Shown one piece after another: positions 12,370 to 22,229 of a stretch of DNA of 26,504 bases (position 1 is its first letter; every line of letters starts with the position of its first letter). Source of the DNA: a virus. The stretch spans positions 1 to 26,504 of IMG/VR virus record IMGVR_UViG_3300020152_000053; one strand, 5' to 3'. Both the position numbers and the translations under genes were made by a program. A model generated the notes under the pieces. The model did not search any database, had not been told where the DNA came from, and was given only the letters and a program-made list of their open reading frames with translations.

Positions 12370-12392
12370 GTTTCACAACATGGGGTAAAACT

Positions 12393-12956
12393 ATGGCCAG
12401 CGCCGTTTCCATCTGCTCTAACGCTTACCTCTCTCTCGGGGATAAATCCCTAAGTTCATTCGAAGAGTCAAACGACAACGCAGAACGCGCTGCGAATCTG
12501 TTTCCTTCCGTGCGCGACTTCATTCTGCGGTCGCATCCGTGGAACTGCGCTGTTAAACGTGTAGCACTATCGCCTGACGAAACGCCTCCAGCATTCGGCT
12601 ATTCCTATCAGTTTACTTTACCCGGCGATTGGCTGCGTACGCTGTCCATCGGGGAGCCTGGCGATGACATCGACCATGTAACCGAGAACATGAAGATTCT
12701 GGCCAACACCAATGTCCTCTACCTGCGCTACATCTTCCGCAATATCGAAGTGAACAGCTGGGATGCAATGCTGATTCATTGCATGGAAAAAGCCATGGCC
12801 GCAGCGCTCGCCTACCCAGTGACGCAATCCACCTCGCTCAAGGAAGCCTGTGTCAAAGAGGTTAACGACGCACTGAAAACCGCCCGCGCCGTGGACGGTA
12901 TAGAAGACCCGCCAGAGGATTTCGGCGACTTCCCATTGCTTAGAAGCAGGTTCTAA
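12393..12956 (+). CDS. Tail tubular protein A (T7 gp11-like adaptor)
   Basis: The product is 187 aa, close to T7 gp11 (196 aa). The protein sits below the portal and joins it to the nozzle. Family features are ICSNAYLSLGDKSLSSF near the start, ANLFPSVRDFILRSHPWNCAVKRVALSP (about 34-62), and the LPGDWLRTLSI strand (76-86). GGGG lies eight bases upstream. The stop overlaps the next gene's ATG by one base (TAATG), as expected for coupled adaptor and nozzle proteins. Confidence 0.88.
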   Translation: MASAVSICSNAYLSLGDKSLSSFEESNDNAERAANLFPSVRDFILRSHPWNCAVKRVALSPDETPPAFGYSYQFTLPGDWLRTLSIGEPGDDIDHVTENMKILANTNVLYLRYIFRNIEVNSWDAMLIHCMEKAMAAALAYPVTQSTSLKEACVKEVNDALKTARAVDGIEDPPEDFGDFPLLRSRF

Positions 12957-15124
12957 TGCCTCGCGTCACCATCATCCAGACCAATTTCACAGCTGGGGAA
13001 TTGAGCCCTCGGCTGTATGGCCGCATTGACATCGAGCGCTACAACAACGCTGTCAAGCGCATGCGCAACATGACGCCAGTTATTCATGGTGGCGCCAAGG
13101 ATCGCGGCGGCTGGCTTTACAAGGCACCTACCAAACATGCGGATAAGCGTGCTGTACTGGTGCCGTTCGTTTTCAACATCGATCAATCCTACATGCTGGA
13201 GTTCGGTGACCAGTACATGCGCGTATTCATGGACGGCGCACAGGTCGAATCATCCCCGGGCGTACCGTATGAAATCAGCAGCCCATTCACTGAAGCCATG
13301 CTGGCGAACATTGATTTCGAGCAGGCCGCCGATACGATGTTCATCACGCATGAGGAAGTACCTACGCAACGGCTGCGCAGGTTCGGGCATGCACTATGGG
13401 ATTTGTCACCGACGCCGTTCATTGTCGAGCCATTTGATGAGCTGGGCATTAAGCCAGCCGCAGACTTAACACTGTCTGCTGCAACAGTCGGCACCGGGCG
13501 CACATTCACTGCAAGTGTGGCGAAGTTCCTTGCTGGGGATGTAGGCCGAGAGATTACCTCTGGCGCAGGCCTGGCCGTCATCACTGGATTCACCAGTACA
13601 ACTGTGGTGACGTGCGAAATCATCATTGCATTCAGCGGCACAAGTATTTCTTCCGGTGAATGGACACTGACCGGAACTCCTCACACATCTTGCACGCCTT
13701 CTGCCAAGGATCCTGTCGGTACTGCGATAACTCTCACCCTCGCTGCAAATGGCTGGCGTTCAGATGATGTCGGCAAGATGGTCAGGATTAACGGCGGACT
13801 GTGCGAGATAACCGCCATCACAAGCGCCCTCGTGGTAGATGCGGTTATCAAGGTTGTACTTTCAGCCACTGCCGCCGCCCCTGCCCTGTCGTGGACATTG
13901 GAAAGCTCTATCTGGAATGCTGATGATGGCTACCCTTCAACCGTAACACTGCATCAGCAACGCTTGATACTGGCCGGATCTCCCGGGCATCCGCAATCGG
14001 TAGCAGGCAGCAAGACTGCTGAATACCTCGATTTCACGCTTGGCACGGCTGACGATGCAGCATTTCTGTTCAAGGTGGCTGAAACGCAGGACCAGCTGTT
14101 GCATCTGGTGAAGCTCAAAGAGCTACTCGCGCTCAGTCAGACCGGGGAATTCTCGCTTGCCGGCGGCATTGAGAAGCCGATCACCCCGACCAATGTACAA
14201 ATCAAGTCTCAGGCGCCATACGGTGCAAACCGCGTCCGTCCTCTTCGTGTCGGCAATGAAATTTTCTATGTGCACCGCGCCAACAAGAAACTGATGGCGA
14301 CCAGCTATCAGCTGGATTCTGACGGCTTCAATGCAGCTGATGTTTCCAAAATCTCCGACCACATCGCAAAGCTCGGTATCGTCGGCATGACCTACGAGCA
14401 AGAACCGGAATCGCTCATGTGGCTGATTCTGGCTGACGGTTCCTACGCAAGCCTGACGCTCGACCGCGAAGAGAAGGTCACTGCCTGGGCGCATCACGAT
14501 ACTGATGGCGTAGTAGAAGCCATGGCAACCATGCCAGTGCCTGACGGTGAAGAGACATGGGCCATTATCCGGCGTGAAATCGATGGCAATACCGTGCGCT
14601 ATGTTGAAAAGCGCGATATTGACGTCAGGCTCGACAGTGCAATTGTCGGTGAAGATGCTGGCGGAGCCGCCACCTGGACAGGCCTCGATCACCTCGAAGG
14701 CAAGGAAGTTGCCGTATTGGCGGACGGTGTTTATATGGGCTTGTTCACCGTGGAAGCCGGCGAAATCACTTTACCGCGCGATGCCCTTGAGGTTGAGATT
14801 GGCCTGCCGTTTGTGGCCGAAATCGAAATGCTGCCGGCAGAGGTGCCAACGGGTACGGGCACCGCTCAAGGCAATGCAGTAAGAACCGGCAAAGCGATTG
14901 TTCGCCTGCTCGAATCCAGCGGCTGCAAGATCAATGGCGACCAGATACCTTTCCGCAAATTCGGAAGCGATCTGCTGGACCGTGATGCACCTCACTTCAC
15001 TGGCGATAAAGAATTAACCCTGTCGGGCTGGGATAAGTCAGGCGGGGCCATCACCATCACACAAGACTTGCCGTTGCCTCTGCATGTGTTGGCCGTGATC
15101 CGCAAGGTGACTGTCAATGATTAA
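12956..15124 (+). CDS. Tail tubular protein B (T7 gp12-like nozzle)
   Basis: The product is 722 aa (T7 gp12 is 794). It begins with the hallmark QTNFTAGELSPRLYGRIDIERYNNAVKRMRNM, followed by HGGAKDRGGWLYKAP and LVPFVFNIDQSYMLEFGDQYMRVF, all typical of podovirus nozzle proteins. Residues about 365-470 hold the conserved NVQIKSQAPYGANRVRP...FYVHRANKKLMATSY region. Residues 180-310 have several Ser/Thr/Ala-rich β-strands that could be an inserted domain. The protein forms the hexameric tail nozzle. Confidence 0.9.
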   Translation: MPRVTIIQTNFTAGELSPRLYGRIDIERYNNAVKRMRNMTPVIHGGAKDRGGWLYKAPTKHADKRAVLVPFVFNIDQSYMLEFGDQYMRVFMDGAQVESSPGVPYEISSPFTEAMLANIDFEQAADTMFITHEEVPTQRLRRFGHALWDLSPTPFIVEPFDELGIKPAADLTLSAATVGTGRTFTASVAKFLAGDVGREITSGAGLAVITGFTSTTVVTCEIIIAFSGTSISSGEWTLTGTPHTSCTPSAKDPVGTAITLTLAANGWRSDDVGKMVRINGGLCEITAITSALVVDAVIKVVLSATAAAPALSWTLESSIWNADDGYPSTVTLHQQRLILAGSPGHPQSVAGSKTAEYLDFTLGTADDAAFLFKVAETQDQLLHLVKLKELLALSQTGEFSLAGGIEKPITPTNVQIKSQAPYGANRVRPLRVGNEIFYVHRANKKLMATSYQLDSDGFNAADVSKISDHIAKLGIVGMTYEQEPESLMWLILADGSYASLTLDREEKVTAWAHHDTDGVVEAMATMPVPDGEETWAIIRREIDGNTVRYVEKRDIDVRLDSAIVGEDAGGAATWTGLDHLEGKEVAVLADGVYMGLFTVEAGEITLPRDALEVEIGLPFVAEIEMLPAEVPTGTGTAQGNAVRTGKAIVRLLESSGCKINGDQIPFRKFGSDLLDRDAPHFTGDKELTLSGWDKSGGAITITQDLPLPLHVLAVIRKVTVND

Positions 15125-15569
15125 GACCGCCATCCGCATCGCTACCGGCAAGGATGCATGGTTCATCGCCAACAACTTGCGTCCTGACGACCTCAAGGAA
15201 CTGCGTGCGCTGCAGCAAGGCCTGCCGGAAGTGCTTGTGATGGAAACATTTGAGTGTGCAGCCTGGTCGCGCGTCGCCACCCTCAATGATGTGCCGGTGA
15301 TTCTGTATGGTGTCTGTCCACATGACATCAAGGGGCATGGCATTCCCTTCATGGTCGCCACGCCAGCCATTACCCAATTCACCAAGCGGTTTGTTCGTGG
15401 CTCCATCGATGAAGTATTCCTGATGGAAAAGACCTTTCCCAAGCTCATCAACATGGTACACAAGGAAAATCAGCTCTCTCGCCGCTGGCTGAAGTGGCTT
15501 GGCTTCGAGATAGATGAAAAACCTGTCGGGCCTGGCGGGGAATTCATGATGTTTACCAAGGGGATTTGA
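15117..15569 (+). CDS. Internal virion protein, T7 gp13-like
   Basis: The product is 150 aa, starting eight bases inside the nozzle gene, with AAGGTGA seven bases upstream. The N-terminus IRIATGKDAWFIANNLRPDD, then YGVCPHDIKGHGIPFMVATP, and the C-terminal LKWLGFEIDEKP...GEFMMFTKG follow the T7 gp13-like, acetyltransferase-fold family encoded between tail tube B and gp14. T7 gp13 is needed for virion morphogenesis. Any catalytic activity is doubtful. Confidence 0.8.
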   Translation: MIKTAIRIATGKDAWFIANNLRPDDLKELRALQQGLPEVLVMETFECAAWSRVATLNDVPVILYGVCPHDIKGHGIPFMVATPAITQFTKRFVRGSIDEVFLMEKTFPKLINMVHKENQLSRRWLKWLGFEIDEKPVGPGGEFMMFTKGI

Positions 15570-15570
15570 T

Positions 15571-16074
15571 ATGTGCGTCGCTGCTGCAGCATTACCGATG
15601 ATTCTTTCCGCCGCAGGTACTGCGGTTTCTGTGCTTGGCTCTATTCAACAAGGCAGGCAGGAAAGCGCCTATGCCGAATATCAGGCCAAACAGACCGAAG
15701 CCGATGCGGTAGCTGAACGCAGTGCGGCACAGATTCATGCGGAGAAGATACGCAAGGCCGCCAGGCTGACACAAGGTGAAGCGAATGCGTCACTCGCCGC
15801 CTCAGGTGTTGATGTAGGGTCTGGCAGTGCGGCACTCATCAACAAGAGCATCGGACAGAACGCGGAAGAAGATGCGCTCACTGCAATCCTTGAAGGGAAT
15901 CGCAAAGCCGACCGCATGGACGCACAGGGCGAAGGCTACAAGATCACCGGTCAGAACGCCAAGACTGCAAGTTATTACAACGCTGGCGGTTCGCTTCTGG
16001 CCGGAGGCTATCAAATCGCGAAGGGCTGGAAAACAACCAAAAAAGCCCCTGTTGAAGAAAGGAACATCAACTGA
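15571..16074 (+). CDS. Internal core/ejection protein, T7 gp14-like
   Basis: The product is 167 aa with AGGGGA eight bases upstream. It begins MCVAAAALPMILSAAGTAVS, closely like the MCWAAAIPIAIS start of T7 gp14. Residues 27-110 are a long Ala/Gln/Glu-rich helix, and then a short hydrophobic segment (GGSLLAGGYQIAKGW) precedes a basic tail. In T7, gp14 leaves the virion at infection and forms a pore in the outer membrane as part of the gp14-gp15-gp16 ejectosome. The position, between gp13- and gp15-like genes, agrees. Confidence 0.82.
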   Translation: MCVAAAALPMILSAAGTAVSVLGSIQQGRQESAYAEYQAKQTEADAVAERSAAQIHAEKIRKAARLTQGEANASLAASGVDVGSGSAALINKSIGQNAEEDALTAILEGNRKADRMDAQGEGYKITGQNAKTASYYNAGGSLLAGGYQIAKGWKTTKKAPVEERNIN

Positions 16075-18095
16075 TGGCTAAAATTCAGACCGGTAATTTC
16101 GGGTTTGCGGTGCCTCGTACCTCTCCCGGCATCGCAGGTGTCGGCGGTGTTGGCGCCCCGGGTCGCGCCCTTGCCAATATCGGCGAAACAACCAGGGCCA
16201 TTGCGGGCGACATTCAGCACACGCAGGACGTTGAAGCCGCAAGGCAACGTCAGGAAGAAGAGCGCATTGCGCGTGAACAGGAAGCTGAACGCAAAGCAGC
16301 GGAGAAGGAAGCCGCCCGAGCTCGCGCGTTGACTGCGCAAGTTACACACGAAAACGAGGTCAACGCGATTTATGACCAGCTCAACACCGACCTTGAGCAA
16401 GGAAAAATCACCCGCGACCAACTGCCTGACCTGTTCAATAAGCAGTCCGCTGAAATCCGCAAGAAATCACTTGAGGGCATAGACCCAGACCACACGCCTA
16501 TCCTTGAGGCTGGTTTTTCAGGTGTTGAAGGCAAGCTGTCTCGCAAACTGGCGGAGAGTGCCGACAACAACCGCAAGCAGGAAGTCGCAAGCCATCTGAA
16601 CATCACCCTCGAAGAACTCTCGCGCATGGGCCTGCGTGACCCAGAGACAGCAAAACTCAAGGCAAAGCAGGTTATCGAAGCACAAGGCCCGATGATTGGC
16701 ATGACTGCCGACAAGATGACTCAAGCGGTGCAGGATTTCAACGAGAAAACGACCGCCAACTTCGTGACGCAAAGCATCGCAACCGACCCGCGCGGCACGC
16801 TCAAGTTGCTCAAGAAGGGAGAATTCGCAGACCTGCAACCCGAAACCCGTTTGCGCCTGCTGAGTCATGCCGAAAGCTCGGTCGAAACCATAGAGCGCAG
16901 GGCCGAGATCCATGCCGCCAAGGTTGAACGTCAGAACCGGGAAACCTTCGATAGCTTCGTCAGCCTGGTATCAGCCGGAAAGAATCCATCGCCTGAATAC
17001 ACCGCCTCGATCACACAGAAGCTCAAGGGCACACCATACGCCAAGGCTGTCAATGAAATGCTCGCGCAGGCTCCCGCCCAGGTTTCGTTCGCAGCAGCCC
17101 CATTGAAGGCACAGGAGCAGAATCTGCAGGCCTTGCTGGTTAAGGGCAACGACCCTAAACGCGGCTGGACACCCGAAGAACAAAAGCAGTACACGCAGTT
17201 CGAACAGGTGCACCAGAAAACGAAAGCCGACATCAAGGCTGACCCATATCAGGCAGCACTTGAGCGCGGCGTAATTCCCGCGATTGCACCCTTGGACATC
17301 GGCGACGTGAATACGCTTGGTGCGCAACTCGCAACACGCGCCGAACAAACGCAGATCGTCAGCCAGTGGACCGGAAAACCGGAAAGCCCATTGCGGCCGG
17401 CAGAAGCTGAACAGGTCGCCAGCATCATTCAGTCATTGCCCCCGAAGCAGCGTTCCGCAGCACTCAGTACAGTCGCCAAGGCTGTGAACAATCCTGCTCA
17501 GATGCGCGCCCTCGCAGGCCAGTTCGGCAAAGTCTCCGACACCATATCAACCGCTGCCTACCTCGCATCGAAAGACCTCGTAAGCACTCGCGGGCGTCAT
17601 ATCTCCGAAATGTACCTGAACGGTGCCGACGCACTTGAGCAAGGGCGCGCGAAGATTGACCAGACGAAAGAAACAGGCGTTCGTGCGCAAATTTATTCCG
17701 AGCTCAACGGTGTGTATTCATCCAAACCTGCGATGGACATGGCGGCTGATGCCACATTCAAGATATATGCAGGGCTGAAAGCGGAAGGGGATGATGATCT
17801 GGAACGCGCCATCAGGATTGCGAACGGCAGCATCATCAATCATAACGGCCAGAAGATAGCGGCTCGCGGTTTTGATGAAGGTGACGTGGAAGATGCGATT
17901 GCCAGAATCAAGCCTGCTGACCTCGGCGGAAATGACTTCATCGCTTCCGGTCACTCGATCAGTGCGCAAGACCTTACCGCCCGCCTGCCTTCCTTGCCGC
18001 TACGCAACGCACCATCCGGTTACTACGTGCAGGCCGGCGCTGATGTTGTACGCCATGCCAACGGTCAACCGCTTGTTATCCAGTTGAGGAAATAA
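16074..18095 (+). CDS. Large internal virion protein, T7 gp15-like
   Basis: The product is 673 aa (T7 gp15 is 747). The ATG overlaps the preceding stop by one base. Residues 52-90 form a highly charged coiled coil (RQRQEEERIAREQEAERK). The rest is helical with conserved-looking C-terminal stretches, such as LTARLPSLPLRNAPSGYYVQAG, common in phage core proteins. In T7, gp15 builds the periplasmic tunnel with gp16. Assignment rests on order, size and helical composition. Confidence 0.75.
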   Translation: MAKIQTGNFGFAVPRTSPGIAGVGGVGAPGRALANIGETTRAIAGDIQHTQDVEAARQRQEEERIAREQEAERKAAEKEAARARALTAQVTHENEVNAIYDQLNTDLEQGKITRDQLPDLFNKQSAEIRKKSLEGIDPDHTPILEAGFSGVEGKLSRKLAESADNNRKQEVASHLNITLEELSRMGLRDPETAKLKAKQVIEAQGPMIGMTADKMTQAVQDFNEKTTANFVTQSIATDPRGTLKLLKKGEFADLQPETRLRLLSHAESSVETIERRAEIHAAKVERQNRETFDSFVSLVSAGKNPSPEYTASITQKLKGTPYAKAVNEMLAQAPAQVSFAAAPLKAQEQNLQALLVKGNDPKRGWTPEEQKQYTQFEQVHQKTKADIKADPYQAALERGVIPAIAPLDIGDVNTLGAQLATRAEQTQIVSQWTGKPESPLRPAEAEQVASIIQSLPPKQRSAALSTVAKAVNNPAQMRALAGQFGKVSDTISTAAYLASKDLVSTRGRHISEMYLNGADALEQGRAKIDQTKETGVRAQIYSELNGVYSSKPAMDMAADATFKIYAGLKAEGDDDLERAIRIANGSIINHNGQKIAARGFDEGDVEDAIARIKPADLGGNDFIASGHSISAQDLTARLPSLPLRNAPSGYYVQAGADVVRHANGQPLVIQLRK

Positions 18096-19390
18096 TGTTT
18101 GATGATGCTTTCGAAGATGAAGCCGCAGCAACCCTCAGTGTTCCAGTGCGTGAGCCATTACCCGAATCGCCTGGAGCATTCGCCAACCTAGGCACCGCAG
18201 TTATTGATGCCGCACCCTCGGCAACTTTCCGGGCATTGCGGGCACTCAACCTCTATGCTGGCGACCGTGGCACAGGCTATCGCAGCGACATCGTACCGAC
18301 TGCCAAGGATGCACATAAAGCCGACATCCAGCGCCTCACCGATGACAGCCTGAAATCCAGCATCCGCGAATACACACCAGACCCGCTGACCACAGGCGCG
18401 GCAAGCAACTTTGTTTTCCAGGCAACGCAGACAGTCGGCAAGGCGGTAGGTTATACCCTGATGGGTGGGCCGATTGCAGGCCCGATAGCATTCGGCCTCG
18501 ATCAAGGCGCGAACGAGTCGCTCACGCTGCAGGATCAGGGCGTGGACGAAGCAACCGCCAATGAAGCCGGTGTGGTCACTGGACTTACTTCCGCGGTCAG
18601 CATTGCATTGCCTGCTGCCGCTGCAACGGGATGGGGAACGGCTGGACTTGTTGCGGTTGGCGGACCCGGTAGCTATATGGTGGAAACGTCTGCGATACAG
18701 AGCATCCTCGAAGATGCCGACTATGCCGAAATCGCCCGCCACTATGACCCTTTCGACATGACCAACCTTGCCCTTTCGATACTTCCCGCCGGTGCTGTCG
18801 GTGCACTTGCTCACGGCATGCGGGTGCGTGCCTCCAGCCCTGATGATGTAGCAGCGGCCTTCGCCCTTCAGGAAGCCATCAAGGTCAATGAGTCAGCGCT
18901 TGCCAAACCCGGCGACATTGAACGCCAGAACAAGAGCATTGCGGCACTGGAAACGGTACGCAATCAGCTCGACAACAACGAACCTGTTTCCGTGGATATG
19001 TCAGCTGCTGATCCTGACATCGTGAATGAACGTATCGCCATGCTGCCGGATGAGCTGAAGACTGATGCCAGCAGAGAACAGGCCGAGTTACTGCCACCAG
19101 AACCAGCGCCTGAAGCGCCGATTGTGCAGCCTGATTCGAATGCCCCACTTGAAGCCAGCCCAATGCAAGCTGATGCACAGGCCGACCCCGCAGTCACCGA
19201 ATCAATCACCGTACTGGACACAACCGGCGACATGTATATCCCAACCGGCGATCTGGATACAGACGGGAACGCCATCACCATTTCCGCGCGTGAAGCTCTT
19301 GCGCAAGCTGATGAATCAATCAATCTCGCCCAGACGGAAGCCAGAGGCTTTGAGGCTGCGGTGCAGTGCTTTTTAAGGAACGGCGCATGA
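18095..19390 (+). CDS. Internal virion protein with hydrophobic centre
   Basis: The product is 431 aa with GAGG six bases upstream. Residues 100-250 alternate hydrophobic and Gly/Ala-rich segments (VGKAVGYTLMGGPIAGPIAF, TGLTSAVSIALPAAAATGWG, LALSILPAGAVGALAHGM) able to insert into membranes. Residues 320-390 are Pro/Asp/Ala-rich. The C-terminus ends FEAAVQCFLRNGA. With the next gene it may correspond to a T7 gp16-type protein split in two. It has no lytic transglycosylase motif. A role in DNA ejection across the inner membrane is inferred. Confidence 0.65.
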   Translation: MFDDAFEDEAAATLSVPVREPLPESPGAFANLGTAVIDAAPSATFRALRALNLYAGDRGTGYRSDIVPTAKDAHKADIQRLTDDSLKSSIREYTPDPLTTGAASNFVFQATQTVGKAVGYTLMGGPIAGPIAFGLDQGANESLTLQDQGVDEATANEAGVVTGLTSAVSIALPAAAATGWGTAGLVAVGGPGSYMVETSAIQSILEDADYAEIARHYDPFDMTNLALSILPAGAVGALAHGMRVRASSPDDVAAAFALQEAIKVNESALAKPGDIERQNKSIAALETVRNQLDNNEPVSVDMSAADPDIVNERIAMLPDELKTDASREQAELLPPEPAPEAPIVQPDSNAPLEASPMQADAQADPAVTESITVLDTTGDMYIPTGDLDTDGNAITISAREALAQADESINLAQTEARGFEAAVQCFLRNGA

Positions 19391-21837
19391 AACAAATCTG
19401 TGTGGACGCAGTATCAGCAGCAGTTGGGCGCCCTCTTAATGCCAGCGAGATAAAGAACATCGAGGACCGCATTCAGCAATCCATGGTGAATATCGCGCGC
19501 CGTAATGTAGAGAAATGGCGAAGCCTGTCACTCGCCGAACGCATGGACTTGGCAGCGAAAGAAGCAGCCTCCCAACTGGTAGGTGATGCCATGAAGAAGA
19601 AGCAGCGCATCGCGCGCACCATCCTCGCTTATGACCGCAATGCACAGGTGCTCACCGATGCCAAGGTACAAGGCAAAACCGCATTCAATGGGCTGGCGAA
19701 GCAGCTGGAAAACGCTGACGTATATATCAAGGGCGTGGGACGTGAATACTTCAGCGCTTTGCGCGACACCATCCAGGCGGTCGAACCTCGCTTCTTTGGC
19801 TTCATGCACGACGCTGGCCAGATGCGTGATTTCGCGTTTGAGGTATTCGGCAAGGATTCCGGCAATCAGATAGCGAAGGCCGGTGCAAAGGCTTGGCTCG
19901 ACACCATAGAGCTGATGCGCGCGCGATTCAACGGTGCGGGCGGTGATATTGGCAAGCTGGATTATGGCTACCTGCCACAGCCGCATGATGCGCTGAAAGT
20001 GCGTGAACTAACCGCAGATGATTGGGCGGTAAAGGTGATGCCACTTCTTGACCGTTCCAGATACCTCAACGTCGATGGCACAGCAATGAGCGACATTGAG
20101 ATTTTCGCCTTGCTCAAGGCAGCGCACGAAACGATTTCCACTGAAGGCCTGAACAAGATGAACCCCGGCGCACGTACCGGTAACGGCATGACTGCCAACC
20201 GGCACAGCGACAGCCGCCAGATCCATTTCAAGGATGCCGAAAGCTATCTGTCCTACATGGGCGAATTCGGGCACGGCAACATGTTCACCGCCATGCAGGC
20301 CCATGTAGCCAGCCTAGCAAAAGACATCGGCATGGTGGAAACATTCGGGCCTAATCCAGAGCAGATGTATCGCACACTGCATGACCTTGCGTTGAAAGAC
20401 CATGGGCAGGAGCAGATGCAAGGCCCGTTCCTGGTGACAACTGATGACATGTGGGCATCGCTGACCGGAAAGACCAATCAGCCCGTGCATCAGCGTTTCG
20501 CAGACATCGCGCAGGGCATTCGCAACGTGGAAGTTTTCGGCAAGCTGCAGGGTGCGTTCATTTCATCGGTTACCGACATTCCGACCTACTTCATCACCAC
20601 AGGTTTCAACCGCCTGCCATTGCTTCAATCCGTGACCAACCTGGTCCGCGGCCTTTCTCAAAAGTCCGACATGAAGGAGTTCGCATCGCGCGCCGGCCTG
20701 ATCTCCGATTCCATCATTTCAGATATGAACCGCTGGGCCGAAGGCAACATAGGGGACGGATGGACTTCAACGCTTGCCAACGCGACCATGCGCATGTCAC
20801 TACTGCAGGCGTGGACGGATTCAATCCGCAGGGCTTTCTCGGTCACGATGATGGGCGGACTCGGAAAAATATCCCGGCTGGATTGGAAGAAGCTCGACAA
20901 GGCAGACCGCAGCCACATGGCGGCCAAGGGTGTGACGGAACAAAACTGGCAGGTATGGCAAAAGGCGCAGCTGGAGAGCTGGAAGGGTTCGGCCATGCTG
21001 ACACCGGAAGCCATCCGCAAGATACCTGACTCTGAGTTAGAGGCTCTCGGCAATCCTGAACGGTTACGCAATGAAGCGGTTTCCCGCTTGCTGGGCGTGA
21101 TAACGGATGAAGCCGAATACGCTTCCCTCGGTCAAGACCTGATGACCCGTGCAGCGATTACGAGAGGCACACAGAAGGGCACTGTGCAGGGTGAAATAGC
21201 CCGGTCAGTGATGCTGTTCAAAGGCTTCCCGATGTCCATGATTTCCCGTCACTGGCGGCGCGCATTCGAGCAGCCAGGTGCGGCATCCAAAACGAAATAC
21301 GCTGTCACCCTGGCAACTAGTATGACTATGTTCGGGGCGCTTGCTCTGCAACTCAAGGACATGATCAACGGCAAGGATCCGCGTGACATGACAACCGGAA
21401 AATTCTGGGGCGCGGCTTTCGCACAGGGCGGCGGCGTCGGCATCCTCGGCGACATACTTTATACGGGCATGGGCGGACAAAATCGCGCAGGGGTACCGAA
21501 CTGGATGAACCTGCTTGGGCCAGTAGTCGGCACAGCCTTCGAAGGTACCGATCTCGTATTCGGCAATATCGGCGAAGCAATGAAGGGTGAGGAAACGCAT
21601 GTCGGGGCCGAGGCATTCCGCTATGCCCGTTCGCATACCCCATTTATTAACCTGTGGTATGCCAAGGCCGCGCTCGATCATATGGCCTTGCAGGATTTAC
21701 AAGAAATGCTCTCCCCTGGCTACATGTCTCGCGTAAAGCGCAGAGCTGAAGGCGATTGGGGTCAAGGCTTCTGGTGGGAACCGGGCGAACCCTTGCCCGA
21801 GCGCGCACCTGATTTCGGCAATGCGGTAGGAGAATAA
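19387..21837 (+). CDS. Large internal virion/ejection protein (gp16-like C-terminal type)
   Basis: The product is 816 aa from ATG 19387, which overlaps the previous stop as ATGA and has AAGGA seven bases upstream; seven further in-frame residues upstream lie inside the preceding gene. The C-terminal section RSVMLFKGFPMSMISRHWRRAF is a recurrent signature of large podovirus internal virion proteins, followed by hydrophobic stretches (AVTLATSMTMFGALALQ, GGGVGILGDILYTGMGG). No glutamate-centred transglycosylase motif was seen. It is probably ejected with the DNA to form the channel. Confidence 0.75.
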   Translation: MKQICVDAVSAAVGRPLNASEIKNIEDRIQQSMVNIARRNVEKWRSLSLAERMDLAAKEAASQLVGDAMKKKQRIARTILAYDRNAQVLTDAKVQGKTAFNGLAKQLENADVYIKGVGREYFSALRDTIQAVEPRFFGFMHDAGQMRDFAFEVFGKDSGNQIAKAGAKAWLDTIELMRARFNGAGGDIGKLDYGYLPQPHDALKVRELTADDWAVKVMPLLDRSRYLNVDGTAMSDIEIFALLKAAHETISTEGLNKMNPGARTGNGMTANRHSDSRQIHFKDAESYLSYMGEFGHGNMFTAMQAHVASLAKDIGMVETFGPNPEQMYRTLHDLALKDHGQEQMQGPFLVTTDDMWASLTGKTNQPVHQRFADIAQGIRNVEVFGKLQGAFISSVTDIPTYFITTGFNRLPLLQSVTNLVRGLSQKSDMKEFASRAGLISDSIISDMNRWAEGNIGDGWTSTLANATMRMSLLQAWTDSIRRAFSVTMMGGLGKISRLDWKKLDKADRSHMAAKGVTEQNWQVWQKAQLESWKGSAMLTPEAIRKIPDSELEALGNPERLRNEAVSRLLGVITDEAEYASLGQDLMTRAAITRGTQKGTVQGEIARSVMLFKGFPMSMISRHWRRAFEQPGAASKTKYAVTLATSMTMFGALALQLKDMINGKDPRDMTTGKFWGAAFAQGGGVGILGDILYTGMGGQNRAGVPNWMNLLGPVVGTAFEGTDLVFGNIGEAMKGEETHVGAEAFRYARSHTPFINLWYAKAALDHMALQDLQEMLSPGYMSRVKRRAEGDWGQGFWWEPGEPLPERAPDFGNAVGE

Positions 21838-21839
21838 CC

Positions 21840-22229
21840 ATGCGGCAGGACCAGTTCGAAAAACTTCAGGAAATATCGGAAAACCTCACCGATGTTTTTA
21901 TTGCGGAAGCAGATGTCAGCAAATGGCCGGGGGCAACAATTCCCGTCGATCAACAGGACAAGACGATACGCGGTGACCGGTACTGGCAAAAGAAAAACGC
22001 AGTCGCCACCATCGCGCTCATTACCCGCGTTAGCGTCTTGACCGGCATCATCAAGAGAAACACCTCAAGCGGCAATGTTGGCGGCGGCAGTGCCGGTGTG
22101 ATGGAAGAGGACATGGACCGCGAAATACAGGATGCCGAGAAAGAAGCCGCCAAGCTGATGAAGCGCATCAACGACCCAGCCAACAAAGCCAATTACGACA
22201 TAAAGGTTCATGGCAAAGCCAAGAATTAG
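21840..22229 (+). CDS. Probable small terminase subunit
   Basis: The product is 129 aa with GGAG seven bases upstream. The N-terminal helix (DQFEKLQEISENLTDVFIAEADVSKWPG) and the central KNAVATIALITRVSVLTGIIKR, followed by an acidic helix (EEDMDREIQDAEKEAAKL), suit a small-terminase DNA-recognition subunit of the T7 gp18 type. It lies directly upstream of the large terminase and overlaps it by 20 bp. T7's gp18 is shorter (89 aa). Identification is mainly positional. Confidence 0.65.
   Translation: MRQDQFEKLQEISENLTDVFIAEADVSKWPGATIPVDQQDKTIRGDRYWQKKNAVATIALITRVSVLTGIIKRNTSSGNVGGGSAGVMEEDMDREIQDAEKEAAKLMKRINDPANKANYDIKVHGKAKN

Noticed and set aside
18188-18814. 208-codon antisense frame within an ejection-protein gene
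   Set aside because: Long antisense frames recur throughout the GC-rich late genes (also 14123-14692, 11006-11455, 21205-21681). None has a convincing ribosome site or recognisable protein.
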